Of a stretch of DNA of 64,000 nt, positions 48,555-60,529 are shown piece after piece. Origin of the DNA: Callaeas wilsoni. Its lineage: Eukaryota > Chordata > Aves > Passeriformes > Callaeidae. Made by a program: the position numbers and the translations under genes. Every line of letters starts with the position of its first letter. The first letter of the stretch is position 1. The notes under the pieces were generated by a model, which worked only from the letters and a program-made list of their open reading frames with translations, was not told the DNA's origin and did not search any database. The stretch is taken from assembly GCA_013398955.1 (NCBI GenBank), contig VWPU01010145.1, positions 496,001-560,000 on the forward strand, in the 5' to 3' direction.

Positions 48555-50179
48555 AACATTTACAAACACTGAGCCTCCTTTTTAAAGCTATCACAAGTGT
48601 AAAAGAAAGCCAAACTATGTGGTCTATCTGAACTAAATCTATCTGAACTGGACTAAAACAAAGGAGTGTGAGTATGCTTCTTTGTGAAAAGGAATGAAGT
48701 TCATCAGAAATAAACTTGCAGACAAAAGTTCACAATTTGTTCTATTCTTCTCAGCCTTGTTCTACCATTAAAAGGCAACAAAGCTGCCTGTTCAGGTCTA
48801 AAATGTGATGTACTTTTTGAAGGCTATTCAAGAGCAACAGCTGGCAAGGATAGTTTAGGGCTCAGTGAGCATCAGGCAATAGATATCACAGCTGTGAACC
48901 CTGGAAAGTCTATTGATCCAGTAGCCCCTTCTAATTGTTAATGGATATCCTGACTGACACAACACTAAAACTAATTGCTCTAGGCATCTGTAGAAGCCCC
49001 ATAGATTTCCACTTAATCTGTAGACTCAAAAATTTGATCACAAGTATGGCAGAAAATCAAATCTGTCATAAAAATACTTAAAAACAGAAAGCGGCACTTG
49101 ATTAACATACATATTATTATTTGTGGGACTTGCAGGTGCCTTTGAGAACCTAGAGAGCGCTCTTCTTCAATAACACTTTACATTTTTCCATAATACTTTA
49201 CAATCATAGACAATGGGGATATTTATGGATTAAAGAAAAATCAATTAGAAACTCAGTCCTTGGTCTACCAGATTTTCCCTGAAGGTCTTCATGCTACAGT
49301 GGTTACTACGAGGATTAAAGATCAAGATTTCAAACTAATTTGGTTTGTTTGTTTTTGGGGGGTTTTTTTGATAGATGATTGATGAAAAACACTAAAATCC
49401 AGAGAGTTAATATGTTGAGTCAACCTTGTAAAGTACCTAAGTTAATTGGAATACTAAGCCACGATTTTCTCAAAAGCGATTTAAGGCCAGATTTGCAAAG
49501 ACATTCAGATAAAGACAGAGGCAGCCATAAGCAATTCATACATCAAATAATAAAATAAGTATTAAATCCTTATTTACTACTCATAAATATTTTAGGTGAT
49601 TATACTACTATTAAAATATTCTCCTCAGACGTTTTGGAAAAGAGATTCGGGTATGATATCCAGACACATACAAGTGATCCAAGAGTCTGAACTCCAACAG
49701 CAGTCTCCAGGACTATGATTTTAAATCACTAAGTCACCTTGTAAAAGTGGGACAGGCTTCAAAGTTACTTACGTGCTTTTGAAAAGGCCACCCTTTTAGA
49801 AAATGAGTTAACATTTACCCAGCCTGGTCACAGTAGCCTGAAGAACATTAGATTTCAAAACCACAAGGATAGTAGGATCTTACCTTAAAAATCTATTTAG
49901 GTATAAAAATTAAGGCTGATATGTAGGGCCCAAACTGAACACTAATCATACAATTTAAAAGCAATGTAAAAAAATTAAAACTCTAAGTCTGCAAAATTAA
50001 CTATGCAGACATTAGAAAATGTTAGATTTAAGATTTGCCTGTGTAACTTTACATTTGTTTTCAGGTGCATGGGTGCCTTATTTAACTGTGTGGTCAAAAA
50101 ATACTTTTCTCTGAGGATCTACTTTATTCATGGAATCACAGTGCCCACAAAATTATTCAAAGTTCTGTACTTAAGGAGC
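48555..50179. other. Unique DNA with a short G/T tract, no gene seen
   Basis: AT-rich, with a G/T-only tract at 49340-49370 ('tggtttgtttgtttttgggg' and a T run). No exon or dispersed repeat was recognised. Confidence 0.55.
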
Positions 50180-50400
50180 CTATAAGGTGATTGCATGCAA
50201 ATTTATATGCAAATATCCAGTTGTGCATTAAGTGGCTACTTGTATATGTCATTTTCTGATTTGCATGCATAATCACTGTAATTAGACACAGATTTTAAAC
50301 GTGAGACCATAGTGTTTGCTGCTGAAAAATATAACTTAATTCATGTATTAGTCATGCCTATTAATCAATCATTTACTTACAATATGTTTACATTAATCAG
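50180..50400. promoter_or_regulatory. Candidate distal enhancer: cluster of octamer, PBX-HOX and FOX motifs
   Basis: Three exact POU octamers lie within 72 bp: ATGCAAAT at 50195-50202, ATGCAAAT at 50207-50214 and ATTTGCAT (octamer on the minus strand) at 50259-50266. Downstream are a TAATTAG-type homeodomain core near 50278-50284, an exact PBX-HOX site on the minus strand (ATCAATCA at 50364-50371, reverse TGATTGAT) and an exact forkhead site TGTTTAC at 50385-50391. Such homotypic and heterotypic clustering in repeat-free DNA is typical of developmental enhancers of neural or patterning genes. The sites are seen directly; enhancer function is inference. AT-rich composition raises the chance rate for the homeodomain and FOX words, less so for three octamers. 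Confidence 0.4.
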
Positions 50401-53400
50401 CTGCTCTTTACATAACTTACATTGCCTCCTTGCCTACAAGATCTATCCTGTTCCTTTTAGCTAATCACCGTGTCTGTCATTAGGAGGCAGAGACTACATG
50501 CACCTCTGCCAAACAGCAACCTGCCTGTCTTACGGCTGCAATCTGTGATCCACGGACTCTATCCTCAGTTACCCTATTTAAACTGAGAACAATCTCAAAC
50601 TAGGACAGATCTACGCATCAGAATCAGGTAATATCCCCCTTTCCAAGTAATATGAGGTTCTATTCCTCCCACTGACATTTAAGGAAATTTTCAAAGACTC
50701 TGTATCAGTTCTGAATTTGTACTCCTAACTGGCTCTTCCCCAGTGCAATCCAAGATTGAAATAACAAATTCTATAGGCCAGAAGCAGAAGAGCTCAAGAA
50801 AAGCAAGAAGATACGTTACTCTTTATCAAGCAAACATGTTGCATTCAGTTTGGATGACCTGCTAACCTCATCTTATATTTTCCCTTCCCTACATACTAAA
50901 TTCTCAATATAGGCTAATCTATTTTCACTTTTAAGTGACGTATTAATGGGAGGACCTGATGACCTCAATATTCTGCAGGGAACAGGCCACTACTCTTTTG
51001 TGATCCATATGTCAATCTGTTCTGCTGTATTATGCACCATTACCTGTATAAACACCAATAGATAAAGGGGAAGGTATCAGCAAAACACACCATGCACGTG
51101 ATGTTCCTTAAGTCTAGGGAAGCAAATAAAGTATGTTACATGGAGACCTTTGCCATAAGACAATTATTACACATGCATTAATCAGAGAAAAACTGAAATG
51201 GAATAAAGATATCAGCAGTGATCAGCATAATTTCAAGATCTCTGAAGGCACTGTGAAGCAGAAAAGTGTTCAGTGTTCCATTAGGAGTCTTACAAAAGAA
51301 GAGCTGTGCATAAAAAGGGTTCCCTGAGGCCACGAAGCTCAGTAATCAGTCAGGTACTAGTTTTCATAAAAAATTAATTTTAAAATTAATCTAGTCTCAT
51401 ATCAACAGCCAGGTGGCAGCATGCTTCTGTGACGACCTTTGGCGAGACACACCAGTGATGCCACAGGACTGAAACTAACACTAAGAGAAAGACAAGGTGG
51501 CCTGGGAAAACAGGAGGCAGCTGGACTGTGCACCACCACGCCACAGCTCTCATCATTAAGCTAGAGCCAACTCCAAAAAGAGACTATACAGATGAGAGAG
51601 TTACTATGTGACCATTTGACTGTGAGGATGGTTTTAGCGAATGTATTTAATTAGATTGTTACAATTAATGACATGCAGCATCTGTCAGCATAATCCTCAT
51701 GATAAACCTTCTTCAGGATGACTGTATCAAGCTGAAACAGAGTACTCTCCCTGTTCTTTTCAACCATTACTCAGAATGCCCAAATTACCTGACAATGCAT
51801 ATGTGGCAAAAAATTCATCTGACTGAGAGCTTTCCTGTTCAATCATGGGAAAATAAAACTAGTGGAGTTGCAATGTGTCCCTTGAGCTAATACTGTTAGT
51901 ACCACTAACATGATAATGCTAGCAATTCTAATCCCCGCAGACTTTGTCTTGGTGGGAATGGGCATGACAGAACAGCACAAAATACTGTAATTTGGTTTAC
52001 ATTTTTGTGACATCTATGTAGGCCTTACAACATCAGTGTTTCGCTGGCAGCAGCTCTGCAAGTAAACATATTGAGGTTATGTCATGGACGTGTTATGGAG
52101 CCATATGATAAAATACATGCAAACTTCATCCAGCATAAAAAGGCCTTCCTTTTTCAAATATTACCAGCATAAACATTTTCTAAAAGAACTTGACACATTG
52201 CTTAGAATCACATTTCCTTGTTTTATCCCCATTTATTCACCTATCCTTATTAATGACTTTTATATAATCCAGGCCCTCTCTCTAATCAATGGAGAGAGAT
52301 ATTAATTTACAAAGGAGCAACTAATTCTGCCAGTTTAAGAAAAATGAACTATTTCGCATAATTCTACTTGTGCTAAGTCATAGCAAAATTTCAAACTAAA
52401 ACCACAGCAAAAACCTGTTAAAAATACATTTCTGAATGATAGCTGTTTGCTACTCACACTGAAATGACTGACTACATTACATATATCTACAGATTCTCCT
52501 GTATGCTGTTTGGCCCCTTTTATTGTTATTTCCGTTTGTGTGAGTCACAAAGGAAACACAAACATTATCTTTCTTCTCCACTCAAATTAATTTCCATTCC
52601 CATTATTCTATCAGCAACCTGATAAAAACATTCCTTTAACTTGTGAAAAGATCTATGCAAAGCAGGAAGAAATAATAAATCTATTTGAAATTTTAAGATA
52701 AACTGAAATACGCACATGGTAACTTTCAGGATTGATTCATAAAGAAGCAATGGAGGGAATGGCTAACTCCTAACATCTGTTATGTGAAACTAAATCTATT
52801 TGTTCTTCTTCACAAAGGTATTCACAAATCCTGTAATGCAGAGAAACATCATGAGCATACAGGTGAGCTGGGAGGCAGATAGATCAAGAATAGTTGTGTG
52901 TGTGATACAAGGCTGCTGCTACCATTGAAAGGAGATTGAGAGAGCAAGGTGTCTTTTCTTGTCTCAACACTAGGAGGTGTTCCTCTAACCACTTGTTCTG
53001 TAATCATCTATATTTGTAAAAGGTTTTTAAAATTTTTTGCTAAATGTTTCTTGAATACAAGCAGTTCTTCCCCTTCCAAAGATTAGAAATTTCCCAGAAA
53101 TTTTGAAAACAAAGTTCTAAAATAATACTGAATCCTGTTAACAAGTTGTCTAATATATCTTCCAAAAACAGCCTCCTCAAAAATTATTGATAGATCTAGC
53201 TGGTTTATTTTGCATAGATGTTTTATTAAGTTTGTTATGTTTTTTCTAGATGTTTTTTATCTTGTGAACACCTTGAGGTATCACTTGTATGTTTTAATTC
53301 TTCGCCAAACCAGGCAACCTGGACAGACCTTTCTTACAAGAAAATTTGTGTCTTCTGTTTGATTATGCTCTTAAAATACTGATCATAAAGAAAAATTAAA

Positions 53401-56400
53401 GGACATTTTCACTGTTTTAGAACATATTTAAGTATGTTTGATTTTTGAATACCCTTGTGTTATTGAAGACATCACCAGATGAACGTTTTGCACTGGATGT
53501 TTTATAATTGTATCTATGTTTCCTCATGGCAATAAAAACTGTATTCATAATTATGCAGACAGAGGTGTGGCAGCTTCCATTCCTTGCTGAAATTAAGAAA
53601 TCAACCTGTGAAAGTTATCCACAGGCAATCAAGTTACAGTCAATCAACTAATGAACAGTTTTTCTGGGAGCCTATTAAGTGCATCCCTGCATGAATGAGT
53701 ATGAGGATATTCACTTACTGTATGTGAAGCAGATGACAGTTGAAGCAAGGGGAAAAAGTGAAGGCAATTTCCCCAAAAAAGTATTTTCAGCCTCACAGTG
53801 TATGCTTTTAAAATAAACCAAGTGTGGTAGACAAACCTTGGCAAATTAAAACGCAAGGTTCTCTCCTGTTCCACAAATCATGTTACAATAAGAATTTTTC
53901 TTGGAGACTTTAAGGAGTGTTATGTCAGCTGAAGGTTTTTTATTTTAAATGAAGTATCACTGAAGTGCTTGATGGGCATACATGAAAGGAAAGGTTTTCC
54001 TTTCTGATTTAAGTCTCCATCTCTAAAGTCTATGGCTCACATTCTGAGCAGCATCACTTTCAATAAGAAGAAAGGATCCATGCCAGTTTATACCATGTGA
54101 TGATCTACTTCCTGCTCCTCCTCCCAAAATGGTATTGGATATTTGGATATTTAGAAACACTGTCTACATTTGCTTCTCCAAATAAATTTATTGCACAGCA
54201 ATTTCTATGCGATAGTAATTGTTTTAAATATCTCAATGTCATATAAAAAAAACTGGTGGAGGTCACACAAGGAATGTATTAGATTACGTCCCTTTACCTC
54301 ACTGAAATACTATAAATTTATCTATTACTATAGTGCCTAAAGATTCAGCTTACCTTCCTTTAATAGTTAATATAAGTAACTAGATAGTAGAACTCCATGT
54401 TCAGTTTGCTAAAATTAATTTTTTCTGTCATCAGGCTTTGATAAGACTGTCAGAATGTAATTTTTTACTATATTTGTAGTTGTTCACATCGCTCTCAGGG
54501 GTTTGCACTCTCACCTCACATACAGACCCCGATGAGAAATGCATAAAACCTTAATGCTCAATTAATAAATCGTTGCTAGTTGTAAAATACATTCTCAGAT
54601 CAGGGAAGGGTCAAAAAGAGAGATCTGCTTGTACAACAAGCAAGAGACAAACTAAGTTAGGCAGCACAAACTACAAGTATGTAAGAGAATCCAAGCTCAG
54701 CCTTTCAGAAAGATTTAGGTGCCTCTAACTCAGCTGAAGGAAACTGGATGGGAAACAGCTTCAGATCAGCTCCTCTCTGGTTTAAGTCACATATTTTATC
54801 CTCATTCTACCACTAAAGAGAACATCCTACCATAGTTAAATTACACGTTAGGATCAAGGGCCATCAGTTCCTTGACTAAAAATATCAGAATTTTTATACT
54901 CTCCTCCCATCTGAGATACAGAACTTTTCAACTAATGCCATGTTGATTATAGCAGAAACACTAAAAAAATTTTAGCTACTCTTGGGAAATGGAAAACAGG
55001 AAGGTTCAATCAAAAATGAAATCCCAGTAATGAGCCTAATACAGCATCCCATCCTAGCGAGTGAACAGAATGCAGACAGTACCTGTTTTAGTTGTATTCC
55101 TATCATGCAATTATTCCTGTGGAAATTATTACATTTTGTGTGAAACTTTACAGGTTCATTAGCGCAGAAGCTGATCGGGAATACTGCCACACTCCAGGCA
55201 GTTGTATGCATGCTGGAAGCACGCTGCACAGACTTCAACTGGACCTTTCACTGCAAACTCAGCAGCAGAGGGAAAAGGATTCTGTTCACACCAGTTTTCC
55301 CCAAGTGTTTAAAGATAGCACTAAGAGCCTTCTTAAATATGTAGCTTATGCCATTGTGCTTTTTACACTGGAAATGCAGATTCAGCAATGGTTGCATTCT
55401 CTTGTTCAGCATGGTGGCTTTTTTTCTCACATCACTGAAGGTTAGGTGTGGAGTGCTTGAAGTGAGCAAGCTCAATGCCCCTCCTGCCAACATTTTTTTA
55501 AATCCTCTACATCTTGGTTATTATACATTACATGCAAGTATGTATTGCTGCAAGCAAGTGGTTAGTTTTCATCGTCTGTTACTTTGTTTTTATTGTTCAT
55601 AATTGTCTTGCTAATTCATGATGCTGTCTAATTGTTATTGTATAACTGGAATGATTATGCAAACTGTTCAAACATGCATGAAATTTCAATGTTATAAAAA
55701 TATCACATAAAAAACAAAGCCCAGATGTTAATTCAAAACTGAATGTAGATTTCAGATATTTGGCACCTTCATTGTTTTTACTCCCTGAGCATATGGACGA
55801 AACTTATTTTAATACACTCTGTTTCTCATACAAATTTTAGAAATTGAAAAGCAGCTATGATTAATAAAAACAATTTTGAGTGAAATTACAATGCCTGCCG
55901 AATGTCTTCTTGGGCATGTAGGCAATGGCAAATGAATTTCTAGTATGCTTTGTGACAGCTAAAAGTAGCTGTGCAACACTTAAGCTGAAGCAGTTTTATT
56001 AAACCTTGGCATTTTAACAGAATAAAAGAAAATTAACTATCCTATTTCATTTCCCTATAGTGTAAACAGAGTGCACGACAGGCATCTGTGTGATATTTAA
56101 TTAATCCCACCAGTCAAAAAATTCTTTCAAGGATAGTTATGAAGACTTCAGCTCATGTATACAATAAAGTTTATATCCCAAAGTTGCTCATTATGTATTC
56201 CTCAAATTACTTAATGAGATGATTTATTGTTGTACACACTGTGAAAGAGAACAGTATGGCTATATATGAAAGTAGATGCATGATACGTACGTATTTGTAA
56301 CTTCAAAGAAAGATAACTAGAAGCAACTGCACCTAACAGAATTAGAGAAAAAGGTCTGCAAAGTACATTTCATGTGCTACAAAAACTGTGTGTAAGGAAG

Positions 56401-57661
56401 AAGTTGTACTTTTCATTACATTTTAATAAAATATTTAATAAAAAATTCATTCATTGGTTTGAAATAAGCATCAATGAAGTACGGAAAAAAGCATAGCATA
56501 GCATAACATTGAATGACATCAAAGTATATTATTGAACAGCAATTTATGTTTAAATTGATTTTAATAGGCATGCAATTCATAATCAAGCCAATTTTCAATT
56601 AAGTGATAATTGAACAGTGACAGCAGGCTGACATACTGCTGCACAGTGAAGCAGAAGCAGCAGAAAGGGTAAAAAGCTTCCACATATATCCTGAAGGGAA
56701 AAAAGAAATAAGCACGTAAAAAGTTCTCAGCTAGCCAGGAAAGGTTCATTGCAATTTCAGAGTCTGTAGGGTTTTAACTGGCTTCCAGCTGCTGCCCCAG
56801 AGGGACAGTGGTCTCCTACAAATCCCATCTCACACTGTTTTGATCCCATGGCTGCCTTTGATATGCTAGAGCACACCATGCCCACTTGGTTGTGTAAGCA
56901 GACAAATCAAGGCCCAGATCTCCACTGACAAAAATGGAAGAGTAAACCTTTAGTTTACAGTTAGATATAGATGGGCAGTTGTGTGAAGGTTTCTAAATCT
57001 CAAACTGAACCCTATCCTTAGAGCAGGAGCAAAAAAACACACAATGGGGATGAGTGTATATCCACCTACAGGAGTCTAATGTCATTTGAGTTGTCTTACA
57101 TTGTCCAAGAAACACTTATGAGACAAAGGACAAGCAGTGGAGGTGCATGCTGGTGGGTGCTAAAATACCCTTAGGGCATATCAGAGAGCACTGGACCCTA
57201 CAGATGGCCAATGGACATGAGTCTTACAACATTTACACGGCTGTAAGACAAAACTGTGGCTCAGTGCTGCACCTAATCTTACAGGGTTCCTGATTTGATG
57301 TAAAGCCCTCTAGTCACCAGCAATTCTGAACCTGCACATACTCAGATCAACTTGGCTTCCACAGCTCAGTTCCAGGATCCCACCTGACCTGAAGTGAGAC
57401 AGATCAAACAGCCCAAAGGACCCAACATGCAAATTCTGCACAGAGAACTACAAGTGCTTCTATTAAAGACACACAGCAAAAGTGGTGGCTCTGTTTCTTC
57501 CAGTAGCTTGTAGAGATAAATGGACTTCTGTCTCCCTCGTCACCTAGGAATACATCTACCAATGTGTTTATGCAAATCAATGCAAACAGACTTTTCTTGG
57601 AGGTGAGCTGGGGTGGGAGGAGTGGAAACAGACACAAATTGGAACACGGAAAGTTCTGAGC
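50401..57661. other. Unique AT-rich DNA, no gene seen
   Basis: A long repeat-free stretch. Open frames reach 117 codons (55092-55445) with no recognisable domain. 51400-51560 is slightly GC-richer. The scarcity of retroelements between 48.6 and 57.6 kb could reflect selection against insertion, or chance. Confidence 0.5.
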
Positions 57662-57863
57662 AGATATTAGGGGAACAAAATTACCTTGAGGGTTATTAAA
57701 TTTTCAAACAGGTTGCCCAGAGAGGTTGTCTACAGACTCCGAGATGTTCAAGGCTCAGCTTGACATGGCCCAGAGCAACCTGTCCTAATTAAACCTGCTT
57801 TGAGCAGGGAATGAATGAAGATGACCTCCAGAGCTCCTTTTAGAACAGAACTACTCTATGAAG
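57662..57863 (+). repeat. CR1 LINE 3' end (plus), old
   Basis: 'agatattagg' and 'ttgagggttatta', then 'caggttgcccagagaggttg', 'tctacagactccgagatgtt', 'caaggctcagcttgacatgg', 'cccagagcaacctgtcctaa', 'cctgctttgagcaggg', 'gatgacctccagagctcc' and 'ctctatga' at the tail follow the avian CR1 3' end in order. 5' truncated and diverged. Confidence 0.88.
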
Positions 57864-57879
57864 TAATAATTAATTAATT

Positions 57880-57916
57880 TAATTACTTCATTAAAAAATA
57901 ATGAATGAAGTAATTA
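57880..57916. repeat. 13-bp inverted repeat at the CR1 tail
   Basis: taattacttcatt (57880-57892) and aatgaagtaatta (57904-57916) are perfect reverse complements with an 11-nt A/T loop. A further tgaagtaat copy lies at 57859-57867, overlapping the end of the CR1 tail, so the motif occurs three times in 58 bp. It probably arose by local duplication and inversion of the CR1 tail. Confidence 0.88.
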
Positions 57917-58895
57917 CTCTGTGAAGGTAATTTTAAGCATATGGCTTCAGATATACACACACTTCATTCACACTAGAATGCATCAGATTTCAGTTAATCT
58001 TCATAGCTAATGGAGACTCTACTTCCTGGTCTGAAATACTTAGGTTCCATAAGGTGCACACCATGTGCAATCAAAGAGAGGATTCTCATAATGAACTCCA
58101 AAATAACACAGAGAGCTAAGCAGAGAGCTAAGAAACACTGCCCATAGAAGGATATATAGCCTTTCATTCCTTCACTCTTCAGCACTTCTAAAGAATTAAA
58201 CCAACGTGCTCACAAACTCAGCAGTGGAAATACTGATCCTAGAAATAACAAGTTATTCAGAAACTACATTTATGCCTATAATAACACTGAGGGTTGAAAA
58301 GTTGAACCTGAATTGGGAGTAGTGGGAGTTTATAGGAGATTTTAAAACACTTTTCCTACGTTATGTGTATATAAGCAACTCTCACTCCTATTACGTTTAG
58401 CCTAAATGAATTTATATTTTGCAAAGAAAATTTATATCCTGAACTAGTTACACAGAAGCAGGATCTATTTGGTCATCCTTTTCAATGCCATAACTGTATT
58501 TTGTTTGAGAAAAAAAAAAATTAATACTAAAATAAAATCTGAGATACTTTTTTCTTTTTTTAATTGAGAAAATATGCTAAAGAATTCTACAATTTAATAG
58601 TGGCATTCTTGGTGGCTATTTAATCTCAATTACTCTTACGGAAAATTCTTGTTTTTTTCCTGGAACTGGACTTCAATTTTGCAAAGGTAGCTGCAACTCT
58701 AAAGTAGCTATTTTATTCTGACTGCCATTTGCTGCCAAATTCCCTCCTTTTCAGTGGGAAAGTATGTCTGTCTCTTCATTGTATTTTGGAACAGCAGAAA
58801 CAGACAACTGAGAGCATTCAGAAGACTCTTTAGAAGTCATAAGTGATCTGCCACACTAGACTGTAACTTAAGAATCTTTCTGAACTTCTGTAAGA
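57917..58895. other. Unique AT-rich DNA, no gene seen
   Basis: No repeat or exon recognised. Poly-A (58510-58521) and T-rich runs occur near 58550. Confidence 0.6.
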
Positions 58896-58900
58896 ACATA
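58896..58900. repeat. Target-site duplication of LTR copy 3 (left)
   Basis: ACATA, repeated exactly at 60525-60529. The duplication directly flanks an element that starts TG and ends CA on the plus strand. Confidence 0.85.
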
Positions 58901-59491
58901 TGTCGTGGGTTGGACGCTGGCTAAATGCCAGTGCATTCACGAAAAACTATTCACTCGTTATTTTTCTGCTACTGTAGAGCAGAGGAGGGGAAAGAATTAA
59001 AAAGTTCATGGGGTGAGATAAGGATTAAGAGAAAACACTTTAAGGGCAGAACAGGCTCAAAACTTTAAAAGGTATAAAGAAAAAATTATTAACAGAATTA
59101 GAAAAAAAAGAATAATGAGAACTAATACAAACTTTTAGAACACCTCCCTTCCCCCCCCCGCCCTTCTTTCTTTCCCACCGACAACACAGGGAGACAAAAC
59201 ATGGGGGTTTTAGTCAGTTTGTCACCATTAAAAAAGTAAATCTTCCTTCAGTTCATTTAGGGAGAGGAGTAGTGTCTTTTGCTATGCTATGGGGTCCTTC
59301 CCACGGGAGACAGTTCTTTGTGAACTTTTCCAACACAGTTCTAAAATTCAGGAGTAGCAGTCCCGCCCAAAAAACCTGCTGCAACGTGAGACTCTGCCAC
59401 AAGCAAAGCAGTCTTCCCACAACTGCTTTTTTTCTCGTGGGCCAAAAAGTTCATGGGGTACTGTCTTTTAAGGATGAGCTGTTTTAATACA

Positions 59492-59536
59492 AAAGCAAGA
59501 GTTTTCTTCTTTTATCTCCGAAAGCAAGAGTTTTCT
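59492..59536. repeat. Short direct repeat inside LTR copy 3
   Basis: aaagcaagagttttct occurs at 59492-59507 and again at 59521-59536, a 29-bp offset. It is absent as a pair from copies 1 and 2, so it is a local duplication in this copy or its subfamily. Confidence 0.85.
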
Positions 59537-59913
59537 CTCTCTCTGTTCAAGCCTCTCACCAGATCACAGCTTCTCAGCTTCCACACGCTCCAGTGTGAGT
59601 ACCTTTTTTCTCACGAGCTGTGGGTGAGTTCTGCATCTCCCCCATGCACTTTCATTAATTACAGGGAAACAGTTTGTTGTATTTTAGTCTTCATTATGGC
59701 CTGCAGAAGAATCTCAGCTCCAATGCTTGGAGCACCTCTTTTTCCCCCTCCCTCCTTCACACCAACCTCGGTGTCGCCATATTGTTTTCCTCACATCTGC
59801 ACTTTTCCTTTTTTCTAACTCAGGAGAGCATTGGTGTTCATAGGTTCATTCGTTCTCAAGTTCTATTAATTGAAAAGTTTTTATAGAGTTCTGCAGTGCT
59901 AAAAGGTTGACTT

Positions 59914-60285
59914 CGTCCGGGCTCCATATTGGGGAATCACTCGTCATGCCTTTTGCTGCTGATCACGTGGTCCCTGCTGGCACCACGCGGGCCGTGCCAG
60001 CCGCCGTGGTGTCGGCTCCATTTAATGCCTCTGTTCCTGCAGGGCACTGAAAAGGAGAAGCTGCTGCTGCCGTGCCTTTTGCCCTTCTGTCCGCAGCATG
60101 GCTGGCTAAAAGCGGCTAAGCAAATGAAGTTCACTGTGAGCCATGTCGAGATGGCAGCAATCGCATGGCACTGTCCCGGCTACGCGGTCCAGGCCACACG
60201 GGCTGCTCGCGGTGCCAGGATGGCTCCTGGTGGCATGGCCATGGTGGCCATGGTGCAAAGGGCCTTGACCTCGTCGAGCCCCTCA
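59914..60285. other. CpG-dense segment within LTR copy 3
   Basis: About 23 CpG dinucleotides in roughly 370 bp, in a window otherwise almost empty of CpG. It has no counterpart in LTR copies 1 and 2, lying between their ISAP-like and EALPPFL-like landmarks. It keeps a long open frame on the plus strand (59929-60549, 206 codons), which I attribute to composition. It may be a subfamily-specific promoter/enhancer region or a nested insertion. Confidence 0.6.
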
Positions 60286-60529
60286 CCATTCCTTGAAGGA
60301 GAGGAAGAGAGCTTCCCGCAGTTTTTTCCTTCCTTTAAATATGTTGTCATAGAGGCATTACCAGCTTTTCTAATTGGCTTAGCAGCACGTCTGTTCTCAG
60401 AGCCAGCCAGCGATTGGTTTTTTCCAGGCACAGAAGAAGCTTTTAGCAGCTCCTCACAGAAAATCACTTCTGTGGCTGCCTTCTTCTCTCCTCACCAAAA
60501 ATCAACTCATACAAAACCACCACAACATA

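Larger units (their letters stand above)
58901..60524 (-). mobile_element. Solo LTR copy 3, minus strand, long variant
   Basis: A 1,624-bp LTR lying antisense, with plus-strand ends tgtcgtgg and ccaccaca. Read on the minus strand it follows copies 1 and 2: a 'ctgtgaggagctgctaaaag' block, 'caatcgctggctggctctga', 'gcctctatgacaacatattt' with the promoter word TATTTAAA (60334-60341 on the plus strand), and a 3' part with 'ctcattatt', a decayed poly(A) signal (AATAAT, 59085-59090) and 'gcctgttctgcccttaaag'. Translations of the antisense strand of all three copies share ISAPxxGAP and IxEALPPFL-type words, supporting common descent. It is about 0.55 kb longer than its relatives, mostly because of a CpG-dense segment at 59914-60285. 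There are no retroviral genes. The exact 5-bp duplication supports a class III or class I element. Confidence 0.85.

Noticed and set aside
55092..55445. 117-codon open frame
   Set aside because: Composition is ordinary, no domain is recognised, and overlapping antisense and other frames are of similar length.
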